Shown here: positions 1 to 6,669 of the stretch, one piece after another
Numbering within the stretch: the stretch's first letter is position 1
How the letters are laid out: each line of letters opens with the position of its first letter
DNA from: JBDSLU01 sp039916225
GTDB taxonomy: Bacteria > Acidobacteriota > Vicinamibacteria > Vicinamibacterales > Vicinamibacteraceae
Direction: 5' to 3'
DNA: 7,058 nt
NCBI GenBank assembly: GCA_039916225.1
Contig: JBDSLU010000341.1
Location: forward strand, 1 to 7,058
The notes under the pieces: generated by a model
Database searches by the model: none
Told to the model about the DNA's origin: nothing
Seen by the model: the letters and a program-made list of their open reading frames with translations, nothing else
Position numbers and translations under genes: made by a program

Positions 1-832
1 CGACCTGACCGATGGCGACGCGCTCGGCCGCGCCGTACGGGGCGTCGACGTCGTCTACAACATCGCCGCGCTCTATCGCACGGCGTCGCTCGACGACGCG
101 GTCTACTTCGCGGTGAACGCCACCGCCGTCGGCGCGCTGATCGAGCGGGCCGGCGCGGCCGGGGTGACGCGCGTCGTGCACTGCAGCACGGTCGGCGTCC
201 ACGGCGACATCGAGCGGCCACCGGCCGACGAGGATGCGCCGCTGCGGCCCGGCGACGTCTACCAGCAGAGCAAGCTCGAAGGCGAGCGGCTGGCGCGCGG
301 CGCGGCGACCGAGGCCGGCATCGACCTCGTCATCGTCCGGCCAACGGGCATCTACGGGCCTGGTGATCGGCGCCTGCTCAAGCTGTTTCGCGGCGTCGCC
401 CGCCGCCGCTTCGTGGTCCTGGGCCGCGGCGACATCTGGTACCATCTGACCTACATCGACGACCTCGTGGACGGGTTCCGCCTGTGCGGGACGCACCCGG
501 CCGCCGCGGGGCACACCTACATCCTGTCGGGGCCCGAGGTCACCACCCTGAACGAGCTGGTCGCGATCACGGCCGACGTCGCCGGCGTGAAACCGCCGTC
601 GCTGCGCTTGCCGGTGTGGCCGTTCTGGGTGGCCGGCGCGGCGTGCGAGATGCTGTGCCGTCCGCTCGGTATCGAGCCGCCGATCTACCGGCGCCGGGTC
701 GACTTCTTCACCAAGAGCCGGGCCTTCGACTCGTCGCTGGCCGCGGCCGACATCGGCTACGCGCCGCGCGTCGGCCTGCGCGACGGTATCGGCCGGACGC
801 TGGCCTGGTATCGCGAGGCCGGATGGCTGTGA
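1..832 (+). CDS. NAD(P)-dependent epimerase/dehydratase, extended SDR family (5' end missing)
   Basis: The reading frame is open from base 2 to the TGA at 830-832, so 276 residues are visible. Extended SDR enzymes usually have about 310-340, so roughly 50 N-terminal residues, including the GxxGxxG nucleotide-binding loop, lie upstream of the window. The GTG at 113 is an internal Val codon, not the start. Visible motifs: DLTD followed by a GVDVVYNIAA stretch (Rossmann strand and loop near the cofactor), CSTVGVHG (visible residues 61-68), whose Thr (codon 188-190) takes the place of the catalytic Ser/Thr, and the YQQSK motif with catalytic Tyr (260-262) and Lys (272-274). VRPTGIYGPGD follows, then HLTYIDDLVDG, both typical of sugar-nucleotide epimerases and 3-beta-HSD-like SDRs. 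It probably acts in the cytoplasm on a nucleotide sugar or a lipid-linked sugar; the glycan genes downstream favour this. The substrate is not identifiable. It overlaps the next gene by 10 nt. Confidence 0.88.
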   Translation, partial: DLTDGDALGRAVRGVDVVYNIAALYRTASLDDAVYFAVNATAVGALIERAGAAGVTRVVHCSTVGVHGDIERPPADEDAPLRPGDVYQQSKLEGERLARGAATEAGIDLVIVRPTGIYGPGDRRLLKLFRGVARRRFVVLGRGDIWYHLTYIDDLVDGFRLCGTHPAAAGHTYILSGPEVTTLNELVAITADVAGVKPPSLRLPVWPFWVAGAACEMLCRPLGIEPPIYRRRVDFFTKSRAFDSSLAAADIGYAPRVGLRDGIGRTLAWYREAGWL

Positions 833-1602
833 GCGGGACGCGCCAGGTCGAAGCCGCGCAAGCGCAGCTGTTCGACGCCAAGGTCGGCGCGCGCGAGAAG
901 TATCAGCGGCTGGTGGTCGGCCGACCGGGCTGGGGTGCGCTGCTCGCCTACGAGTTGATCAACCTGATCGCCCAGTGGGTGCCCGGCGCGCTCGGCCTCG
1001 GCCTGCGCAAGACCATGTATCCGTGGCTGCTCGGCGCCTGCGGCCGCGGCGTCGTCTTCGGCCAGCACGTCACCCTGCGCCATCCGCACCGCATCCGCAT
1101 CGGCGACGACGTGGTCATCGACGATCACTGCCTGCTCGACGCCAAGGGCGACGGACACGAGGGGATCACCATCGGCAGCGGCGTGTTCGTCGGCCGCAAC
1201 ACGATCCTGTCGTGCAAGAGCGGCGACATCATCCTTGGCGACGGCGCCAACATCGGCTTCAACTGCGAGATCTTCTCGGCCAGCCGGGTCACCCTCGGGC
1301 CGCAGACACTGGTCGCCGCCTACTGTTATCTCGGCGCCGGCACCCACGACATGGACGATCCGTCGCGGCCGGTGATCGAGCAGGGGCGTGTCTCGCAGGG
1401 CATCACGCTTGGCGAGGGCGTCTGGCTCGGCGCCGGCGCCAAGATCCTGGATGGCGTGACCATCGGCGATCACGCCATCGTCGGATCCGGCGCGGTGGTG
1501 CGCGAGGCGGTCCCGCCTGGAGCGATCGCCGCGGGCGTCCCGGCCCGGATCATCGGGACTCGCGGCGAGCGCGCCGCAGCGCGGACCGGAGCCGAGGGAT
1601 GA
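823..1602 (+). CDS. Hexapeptide-repeat (left-handed beta-helix) O-acyltransferase
   Basis: This is a 259-residue protein if it starts at the ATG at 823. A GTG at 829, two codons later, would give a GTGA overlap with the previous stop and is a fair alternative; GAGG at 815-818 could serve either. Residues 1-35 are polar and probably helical. Residues 38-62 are hydrophobic (GALLAYELINLIAQWVPGAL) and may hold the enzyme to the membrane. From about residue 80 to 250 there are repeated hexapeptide units of the [LIV]GxxxxI type, e.g. IRIGDD, ITIGSG, IILGDG, VTLGPQ, ITLGEG, VTIGDH, ending in GSGAVV and GVPARIIG as in WcaF/Maa/NeuD-like acetyltransferases. The THD at 174-176 supplies the probable catalytic His175. 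The family moves an acetyl or other acyl group from a CoA donor to a hydroxyl or amine of a sugar. Its place between SDR and glycosyltransferase genes suggests acylation of a surface-glycan sugar. Acceptor and donor are unknown. Confidence 0.88.
   Translation: MAVSGTRQVEAAQAQLFDAKVGAREKYQRLVVGRPGWGALLAYELINLIAQWVPGALGLGLRKTMYPWLLGACGRGVVFGQHVTLRHPHRIRIGDDVVIDDHCLLDAKGDGHEGITIGSGVFVGRNTILSCKSGDIILGDGANIGFNCEIFSASRVTLGPQTLVAAYCYLGAGTHDMDDPSRPVIEQGRVSQGITLGEGVWLGAGAKILDGVTIGDHAIVGSGAVVREAVPPGAIAAGVPARIIGTRGERAAARTGAEG
1588..1591 (+). promoter_or_regulatory. Ribosome binding site of the GT4 gene
   Basis: GGAG lies 7 nt before the ATG at 1599, good Shine-Dalgarno spacing, inside the last codons of the acyltransferase gene. 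This supports 1599 as the start, even though the same frame is open far upstream. The start overlaps the previous stop as ATGA. Confidence 0.6.
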
Positions 1603-2861
1603 GCGACCGGCCCCTCAAGGTCCTGCACGTCTGCGATCACCTCGGCTGGGAGGGCTCGCGCATGCACGGCGTGAAGCGCCTCTTTGCCTGGATGCTGCCG
1701 CGCTTCGATCCGGCGCTGGTCAAGCCGGCGCTGATCAGTTTGCGCCGACGCGATCTCTCGGAGGAGACACTCGACGCGCTCGGCGTCGACATCACCTATC
1801 TCCAGCGCGGCAAGTTCGATCCGGCGACGCTGACCGATCTGATGAAGGAGATCGATCGCCGGAAGATCGACGTGCTGCACCTGCACGGCTACGGTGCGAC
1901 GACGTTCGGTCGCGTGGCCGCCAAATTCACCCGGCTCCCCGTCGTGTTGCACGAGCACGCCAACCTGACGACGACGCCGTGGTTCCAGCAGGTGGCCGAT
2001 CGGGTGCTGGCCGGGACCACCGACATCGCCCTGGCCGTCTCGGAGTCGACCGCCGACTTCGTGAGCGGCCCGCGCAAGGTGGCCCCTGAACGCGTCAAGG
2101 TCGTCTACCTCGGCGCGCCGCTCGAGGAGTTCAGCCAGGTCCGCAGCGCCGCCGACATCGCCGCGACGCGGCAGGAGCTCGGCCTGTCGCCGGACGACTT
2201 CGCGGTCGGTACCGTGACGCGGCTGCACGACTCCAAGGGCAACGAATTCCTGATCGCCGCCGCCCGCGACGTCGTCGCCGCCCGGCCGCAGGCGCGGTTC
2301 GTGCTGGTCGGCGAGGGCCCGCTGCTCGACGACCTAAAGGCCCAGGCGCACGCGCTCGGCCTCGGCGATCGGTTCCGCTTCCACGGCTTCCACAAGGACA
2401 CCGCGGCGGTGCTGTCGGCGTTCGACCTGAGCGTGTTCCCGTCGCTCTGGGAGGGCACGCCGCTGACCGCGTTCGAGGCGCTGGCGGCGGGCAAGCCGAT
2501 CGTGTCCACTGATGCCGACGGGCTCCTCGACATCCTCGAGGACGGCGTCACCGCGTGGGTCGTGCCCAAGCACGACCCGTCGGCGCTGGCCCGGGCGATC
2601 GTCCACGCCATCGACCATCCGCAGGAGCGCGACGCCAAGGCGCAGGCCGCCCGCGCGGCTGGCCGCGGCTACGACATCGCCGCCTTCGTGCGCAAGATGG
2701 AGCGCCTCTACGCGCTGCTCCACGAGACCTCGCGCAAGACGCGGCGGCAAGGAATACTGCAGGCCGACCTCTCGTTCCTCGACGGCGGCCGGGCGCGGCG
2801 CCCCGTCGTGGCGAAGCCGCGCCCGTTCGACTCGATGGAAATCCAAATCCCCCGCAAGTAG
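1599..2861 (+). CDS. Glycosyltransferase family 4 (GT-B fold)
   Basis: The protein has 420 residues, close to the usual 370-420 of GT4 enzymes. The start is set by the ATGA overlap and a GGAG site. The N-terminal acceptor half begins with LKVLHVCDHLGWEGS (6-20), a strand followed by a Gly-containing loop, and goes on to VLHLHGYGA (92-100) and VVLHEHANL (115-123). The C-terminal donor half carries VGTVTRLHDSKG (203-214; Arg208 and Lys213 match the conserved phosphate-binding Arg and Lys), FVLVGEGP (234-241) and FPSLWEGTPLTAFEALAAGKP (280-300), which contains the family EX7E signature (Glu285 and Glu293). GT4 enzymes are retaining and use nucleotide-sugar donors at the cytoplasmic face of the membrane. 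No signal peptide or membrane segment is visible. After the fold, about 40 residues (380-420), basic and Pro-rich near the end, form an extra tail. Its neighbours point to glycan or glycolipid assembly; the sugar moved is unknown. Confidence 0.93.
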   Translation: MSDRPLKVLHVCDHLGWEGSRMHGVKRLFAWMLPRFDPALVKPALISLRRRDLSEETLDALGVDITYLQRGKFDPATLTDLMKEIDRRKIDVLHLHGYGATTFGRVAAKFTRLPVVLHEHANLTTTPWFQQVADRVLAGTTDIALAVSESTADFVSGPRKVAPERVKVVYLGAPLEEFSQVRSAADIAATRQELGLSPDDFAVGTVTRLHDSKGNEFLIAAARDVVAARPQARFVLVGEGPLLDDLKAQAHALGLGDRFRFHGFHKDTAAVLSAFDLSVFPSLWEGTPLTAFEALAAGKPIVSTDADGLLDILEDGVTAWVVPKHDPSALARAIVHAIDHPQERDAKAQAARAAGRGYDIAAFVRKMERLYALLHETSRKTRRQGILQADLSFLDGGRARRPVVAKPRPFDSMEIQIPRK

Positions 2862-2890
2862 GTCGGCGCAGGCGGATAGAATGAGCGGCT

Positions 2891-3655
2891 GTGACTGATT
2901 CGCTCATCGAGCGCGTGCGCGCCTACTGGAACACGCACATCCACGATCTCGAGATCACCAGCCACGCGGTGGGTACGCCGGGCTTCTTCGCCGACCTCGA
3001 CCAATACCACTTCGAGAAGCTACACCATCTGCCGCGTCTCGTGCCCTTCGACGGCATGGCCGGGAAGGACGTCCTCGAGGTCGGCTGCGGCGCCGGCACC
3101 GACCTGGTGCGGTTCGCCCGCGGCGGCGCCCGGGTCACCGGCGTCGACCTGGCGGAGTCGGCGATCGCGCTGGCCACCGCCAACTTCGCACAGCAGGGCC
3201 TGCCGGCGGACCTGCGCGTCGCCAACGGCGAGGCGTTGCCGTTCGCCGACGCATCGTTCGATCTGGTTTACGCGCACGGCGTCGTGCAGTACACCGCCGA
3301 CGATCGGAAGCTGGTGGCCGAGACCCGGCGCGTGCTGAAGCCCGGCGGCCTGGCCATCTTCCAGGTCTACAACCGGCGCTCGTGGCTGAACGCGCTGTCG
3401 TCGGTCATGAAAGTCGGCCTCGAACATGAGGACGCGCCGGTGCTGAAGAAGTACACGTGGGGCGAGTTCGAGTCGTTGCTCCAGGGCTTCCGCGAGGTCG
3501 AGATCGTCGCCGAGCGCTTTCCGGTGAAGTCGCGGTTGCACGGCGGCTGGAAGGGCGTCGCGTTCAACACGTGCTTCGTCGGGACCTTCAACGCCCTGCC
3601 GCGCCCGCTGGTGCGCAAGCTGGGATGGCACCTGCTGGCGTTCTGCCGCGCGTGA
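2891..3655 (+). CDS. Class I SAM-dependent methyltransferase
   Basis: The protein has 254 residues and starts at GTG. An in-frame TGA at 2882-2884 excludes any earlier start, and the next in-frame GTG (2915) would remove conserved-looking N-terminal sequence. Motif I is VLEVGCGAGTD (61-71), the SAM-binding glycine loop; GVDLAES (84-90) carries the acidic residue that binds the ribose; FDLVYAHGVVQY (113-124) is motif II; LKPGGLAI (139-146) is motif III. This is the Methyltransf_11/25 type fold, soluble and cytoplasmic. The N-terminal part (YWNTHIHDLEITSH) and the C-terminal part after 150, with Trp, Phe and basic residues, probably form the acceptor site. It lies between two glycosyltransferases, so O-methylation of a sugar or of a lipid carrier is a reasonable guess; the fold alone does not tell the substrate. 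It follows the GT4 gene by 29 nt and its TGA overlaps the next ATG (TGATG). Confidence 0.9.
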   Translation: MTDSLIERVRAYWNTHIHDLEITSHAVGTPGFFADLDQYHFEKLHHLPRLVPFDGMAGKDVLEVGCGAGTDLVRFARGGARVTGVDLAESAIALATANFAQQGLPADLRVANGEALPFADASFDLVYAHGVVQYTADDRKLVAETRRVLKPGGLAIFQVYNRRSWLNALSSVMKVGLEHEDAPVLKKYTWGEFESLLQGFREVEIVAERFPVKSRLHGGWKGVAFNTCFVGTFNALPRPLVRKLGWHLLAFCRA

Positions 3656-5715
3656 TGAAGGCGCTGAAGGCGCGGCTCGCCGGCCTTGCCCTACCGGCGT
3701 GGGCGAGCGGCGGCGGGCACGACCCCGGCGTGGTCGTCGCCGTGCTGCTCGCGTTCCTGCTGAGCGGATTCGCGCTGTCGGTCGACTTCCCGAAGGCCGC
3801 CTACGGCTTCCAGAGCGACGAAGCCAGCTACTACACGCTCGGCCACAGCCTGGCCGGTGACGGCGACTTCGCCTTCGAGCGCGCCGACCTGGCCCGCGTC
3901 TACCAGGAGTTCCCGACCGGTCCCGAAGGCGTCTTCCTGAAGAAGGGACGAGCACGATGGCTGGAGCGCACCGGCAGCTTCCCGGGGATCCGGCTGGCGT
4001 CCGGCCCGGATCCGCGCGCCGATCGCCTCTACTTCGCCAAGTCGTTCGCCTATCCACTGGCGGCGGCGCCGTTCGTCTGGCTGTTCGGCACCGGCGGATT
4101 CCTGGTGCTGCACGCCATCCTGCTGTCTCTCAGCCTGCTCGCGGCCTACCGGTTCCTGCGGGCCCGCAGTGAGGCGACACCGGCGCTGGCCTACGCCGCG
4201 ATCTTTTTCGTCGCCTCGGCGGCGCCGGTCTACTTCGTGTGGATCACGCCCGAGATCTTCAACCTGTCGATGGGCGTGCTCGGGCTCTTCTGCGGCCTCT
4301 ACCGGCTGGTCAGTCCCGAGCCGCCGGCTGACGCGGGATGGTGGGGCCGCTTCCTCCGCGGCGCCGGCGGACCGCTCCTCGGCGCGGCGATCATCGGCAT
4401 CGTCGCCTTCTCGAAGCCGCCTTACGCCGCCCTGGCGGTACCGATCGTCGCCGGCGCGGGGCTACGGCGCGACTGGCGGACGACGCTCGGCGCCAGCCTC
4501 GTGTTCGTGGTGAGTTGCGGCGGCCTGTTCGCCCTCAATCTCGCCATCAGCGGCGAGGTGAACTACCAGGGCGGCGATCGATCGACCTACTACGAAGCCA
4601 AAGGCTTCCCCTTCATGACCGACGTCGCGCCGACGTCGAGCCCGCTCGCCCAAGCCCAAAAAGCGCCGGGCGGCGGCGCCATGGGGCTGACGCGCGGCGT
4701 CGACACCGTGCTCGAGGACATCATCCTCTCGCGCAACAGCCTGGTCGAGGTGTTCCCGGCCAACCTCGTCTACTTCATGCTCGGCCGGCACAGCGGGGTG
4801 GTGCCGTACTTCTTCCCCGGCGTGCTGAGCGTGCTGCTGTTCCTGGCGTGGCGCGGCGGGAGGCCCGGGTTCCAGTGGATCACGCTGGCCAGCGCGGTCT
4901 TCGCCAACGTGGTGCTCCTGCTGTGGATCCCGTACACCTATTCGGGAGGCGGCGGTCCGGTCGGCAACCGCTACTTCATGGGCCTCTATCCGCTGCTGCT
5001 GTTCGTGACGCCGCCACTGCGCAGCGCACTGCCGGCGATCGCCGGCCTCGCGATCGGCGGCCTCTTCACCGCCAAGCTGGTGCTGAACCCGTTCTACACG
5101 AGCTATCGCCCGGCCGAGCACGTCAAGCACGGGCCGCTCCGCTGGCTGCCGATCGAGAAGAGCCTGCTGAACGATCTGCCGATCAACGTGACGCCCGAGC
5201 GGGTCCGCGTCCAGCTCGCCGGCGAGCCGCGCATCTCCGCCTACTTCCTCGACGACAACGCCTTTCCGCCGGAAGGCGAGTGGTTCTGGGTGAAGGGTGG
5301 GTCGCGGGCCGACCTGCTCCTGCGGGCGCCGGTTCATGAAGTGCCGGAGGGCACCGCCGGCGCCGATGCGGTGCTCCGGAACGGGCCCGACGGAGCAGCC
5401 TTCAAGTTCTACGCGCCGCACCGACTCAAACAGCTCCGGGTCGAGATCCGCACCGGTGACCTGTCGAACGTGGTCACCGTCGCGACCGGCGCCGACAGCC
5501 AGACGCTGCGCCTGGACGCCCACAGGGAGACGGTGACGACCGTGCGGGCCGAGGCCGGCCTGCCGTACCGTGCCCACCTGGATCAGCCGACGAGTTACGT
5601 CTACGCGGTGTCGGTCACGTCGGCGACGGGCTTCACGCCGAGCCTGACGCAGACGGGGGTCGCCGACGAGCGATACCTCGGCGTCCTCGTCCGCCTCATT
5701 CCCCTGTACGACTAA
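3655..5715 (+). CDS. Multi-spanning membrane protein, probable GT-C type glycosyltransferase
   Basis: This is a 686-residue protein. ATG at 3655 overlaps the methyltransferase stop (TGATG), with no clear Shine-Dalgarno, so translation probably depends on coupling. A basic N-terminus (MKALKAR) is followed by a first membrane span (about 24-43) and a loop with QSDEASYYTLG (53-63). The Asp55-Glu56 pair sits where GT-C enzymes (ArnT, PMT, GT83-like) carry their catalytic acidic residue in the first outer loop. About ten more hydrophobic spans follow, near 130-165, 177-218, 238-270, 279-298, 381-398, 409-432, 448-464 and 468-485, with a long polar loop at 300-375. GNRYFMGLYPLLLF (447-460) resembles the RY...P stretch of these families. 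Residues about 500-686 have no span and look beta-rich, probably a periplasmic domain. GT-C enzymes use polyprenyl-phosphate sugars outside the inner membrane. The role is inferred from topology and context; I cannot assign a family, and a non-enzymatic membrane protein remains possible. Confidence 0.72.
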   Translation: MKALKARLAGLALPAWASGGGHDPGVVVAVLLAFLLSGFALSVDFPKAAYGFQSDEASYYTLGHSLAGDGDFAFERADLARVYQEFPTGPEGVFLKKGRARWLERTGSFPGIRLASGPDPRADRLYFAKSFAYPLAAAPFVWLFGTGGFLVLHAILLSLSLLAAYRFLRARSEATPALAYAAIFFVASAAPVYFVWITPEIFNLSMGVLGLFCGLYRLVSPEPPADAGWWGRFLRGAGGPLLGAAIIGIVAFSKPPYAALAVPIVAGAGLRRDWRTTLGASLVFVVSCGGLFALNLAISGEVNYQGGDRSTYYEAKGFPFMTDVAPTSSPLAQAQKAPGGGAMGLTRGVDTVLEDIILSRNSLVEVFPANLVYFMLGRHSGVVPYFFPGVLSVLLFLAWRGGRPGFQWITLASAVFANVVLLLWIPYTYSGGGGPVGNRYFMGLYPLLLFVTPPLRSALPAIAGLAIGGLFTAKLVLNPFYTSYRPAEHVKHGPLRWLPIEKSLLNDLPINVTPERVRVQLAGEPRISAYFLDDNAFPPEGEWFWVKGGSRADLLLRAPVHEVPEGTAGADAVLRNGPDGAAFKFYAPHRLKQLRVEIRTGDLSNVVTVATGADSQTLRLDAHRETVTTVRAEAGLPYRAHLDQPTSYVYAVSVTSATGFTPSLTQTGVADERYLGVLVRLIPLYD

Positions 5716-5723
5716 TATTGTTC

Positions 5724-5747
5724 CGGCCGCGCTCTCACGCGCGGCCG
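5724..5747 (+). terminator. Perfect GC hairpin after the glycan cassette
   Basis: CGGCCGCGC (5724-5732) pairs without mismatch with GCGCGGCCG (5739-5747) around a 6-nt loop (TCTCAC). It begins 8 nt after the TAA of the membrane protein gene. No U-tract follows, so it is not a classic intrinsic terminator. It may slow polymerase, protect the 3' end of the operon mRNA, or assist Rho-dependent ending. In DNA this rich in G+C, a chance palindrome is possible. Confidence 0.4.
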
Positions 5748-5802
5748 CGGGCCGCCCATCTGAGCGGTCGGCTGCTATTCGCGGCGCTGGGCGCGCCGCG
5801 GC

Positions 5803-5819
5803 GCCGCCCGCAGGGCGGC
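5803..5819 (+). promoter_or_regulatory. Hairpin touching the ttcA ribosome binding site
   Basis: GCCGCCC (5803-5809) pairs perfectly with GGGCGGC (5813-5819) around the 3-nt loop GCA. The stem ends one base before AGGTGA (5820-5825), the probable Shine-Dalgarno of ttcA. A competing pairing exists: GCGGCGC (5781-5787) with GCGCCGC (5801-5807), which uses the same left arm. Such an arrangement could modulate translation, but it may be only a by-product of base composition. Confidence 0.25.
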
Positions 5820-5825
5820 AGGTGA
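5820..5825 (+). promoter_or_regulatory. Ribosome binding site of ttcA
   Basis: AGGTGA stands directly before two successive ATG codons (5826 and 5829). Its spacing fits the second ATG better (4 nt after AGGTG). The GGGCGG at 5813-5818 could serve the first at 7 nt. The TGA inside this site (5823-5825) is in frame with ttcA, so no start further upstream is possible. Confidence 0.45.
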
Positions 5826-6659
5826 ATGATGGCCTACCGGTCCGAGCTCGAGACGCGCGTCGCCAAGGAAACGACCAAGGCCATCGTCGATCACCTGCTG
5901 ATCGAGGACGGCGACCGCGTCATGGTCGGCCTGTCGGGCGGCAAGGACAGTTGGGCGCTGCTGCAGATCCTCGACGAGCTGCGCGTCCGCGCCCCGATCG
6001 ATTTCACGTTGGTCGCGGTCAACGTCGACTCCGGCTACAAGGGCTACAAGCACGACGTGATCACGGCGGCCTGCGCCGAGCGCGGGTGGGAGTGCGTGAT
6101 CGAGCACACCAACATCGGCGAGGTCATCGACGACAAGCTCGACGCCAATGCCACGCCGTGCTCGCTGTGCGCGCGCCTGCGCCGCGGCGTGCTCTACCGG
6201 ATGGCCGACACCGTTGGCGCGACCAAGATCGCCCTCGGCCATCATGCCGACGACTTCGCCGAGACGCTGCTGCTCAACCTGTTCTTCGCCGGGGCGCTCA
6301 AGGCGATGCCAGCGCGTCTCGTCTCGGACGACCAGCGCCACGTCGTCGTCCGGCCGCTCGCCTACGTCGCCGAATCGGACGTCGCGGCCTACACCGCCGA
6401 GCGCGGTCTGCCGGTGGTCGGCTGCTGCTGCCCGGTCTGCGGCGATCTCGGCCTGCAGCGGCAGCGGATGAAGAAGCTGCTGTTCGACCTCGAGCGCGAG
6501 CACCCCGGCCTGAAGCGTTCGGTGCTGAAGGCGCTCGGCAACGTCCAGCCGCGCCACCTCCTCGACCGCCGCCTCAACCCGCCGGCCGCGTTGCGCGCCC
6601 AGGCGCGAGCCGACGCCAGCGCCGCGGCACTCGACGCGCCGGCGATCGTCGCCGGCTGA
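5826..6659 (+). CDS. ttcA: tRNA 2-thiocytidine(32) synthetase TtcA
   Basis: This 277-residue protein belongs to the PP-loop ATPases that thiolate cytidine 32 in the tRNA anticodon loop; the uridine-34 and lysidine relatives differ in motifs. SGGKDS (37-42) is the PP-loop that binds ATP and activates the tRNA base. PCSLCARLRRG (111-121) holds the first cysteine pair (Cys112, Cys115), and GCCCPVCGD (199-207) carries the third ligand region; TtcA binds an oxygen-sensitive 4Fe-4S cluster through three such cysteines. ATKIALGHHADD (132-143), MPARLVSDD (161-169) and VVVRPLAY (183-190) match E. coli TtcA closely as I recall it. It is slightly shorter than the E. coli protein (about 311). The last 30 residues are Ala-rich and look unstructured. 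The start is bounded by an in-frame TGA directly upstream. Cytoplasmic. Downstream dtd begins after 10 nt, so the two are probably co-transcribed. Confidence 0.93.
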   Translation: MMAYRSELETRVAKETTKAIVDHLLIEDGDRVMVGLSGGKDSWALLQILDELRVRAPIDFTLVAVNVDSGYKGYKHDVITAACAERGWECVIEHTNIGEVIDDKLDANATPCSLCARLRRGVLYRMADTVGATKIALGHHADDFAETLLLNLFFAGALKAMPARLVSDDQRHVVVRPLAYVAESDVAAYTAERGLPVVGCCCPVCGDLGLQRQRMKKLLFDLEREHPGLKRSVLKALGNVQPRHLLDRRLNPPAALRAQARADASAAALDAPAIVAG

Positions 6660-6669
6660 GCGGCCCCGC

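Noticed and set aside
113..115. GTG as the start of the SDR gene
   Set aside because: The frame is open upstream to the window edge and those codons read as SDR sequence (DLTD, then VVYNIAA), so the true start is outside.
2881..2898. Five-codon mini-ORF (ATG to TGA) overlapping the methyltransferase start
   Set aside because: It could be a leader peptide, but it has no convincing ribosome site of its own and five codons carry no evidence; chance is enough.
3020..4057. Minus-strand open frame of 345 codons across the methyltransferase and membrane protein genes
   Set aside because: The translation is rich in Arg, Ala and Gly without recognisable domains, and the + strand holds motif-bearing proteins over the whole range.
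4338..5339. Plus-strand frame of 333 codons inside the membrane protein gene
   Set aside because: It is a shifted frame of the membrane gene, Arg-rich throughout, with no motif and no credible start.
5711..5720. AT-rich TAATAT stretch as a promoter for ttcA
   Set aside because: It overlaps the stop codon of the membrane protein gene, lies over 100 nt before ttcA and ahead of a strong hairpin, and no -35 was found.
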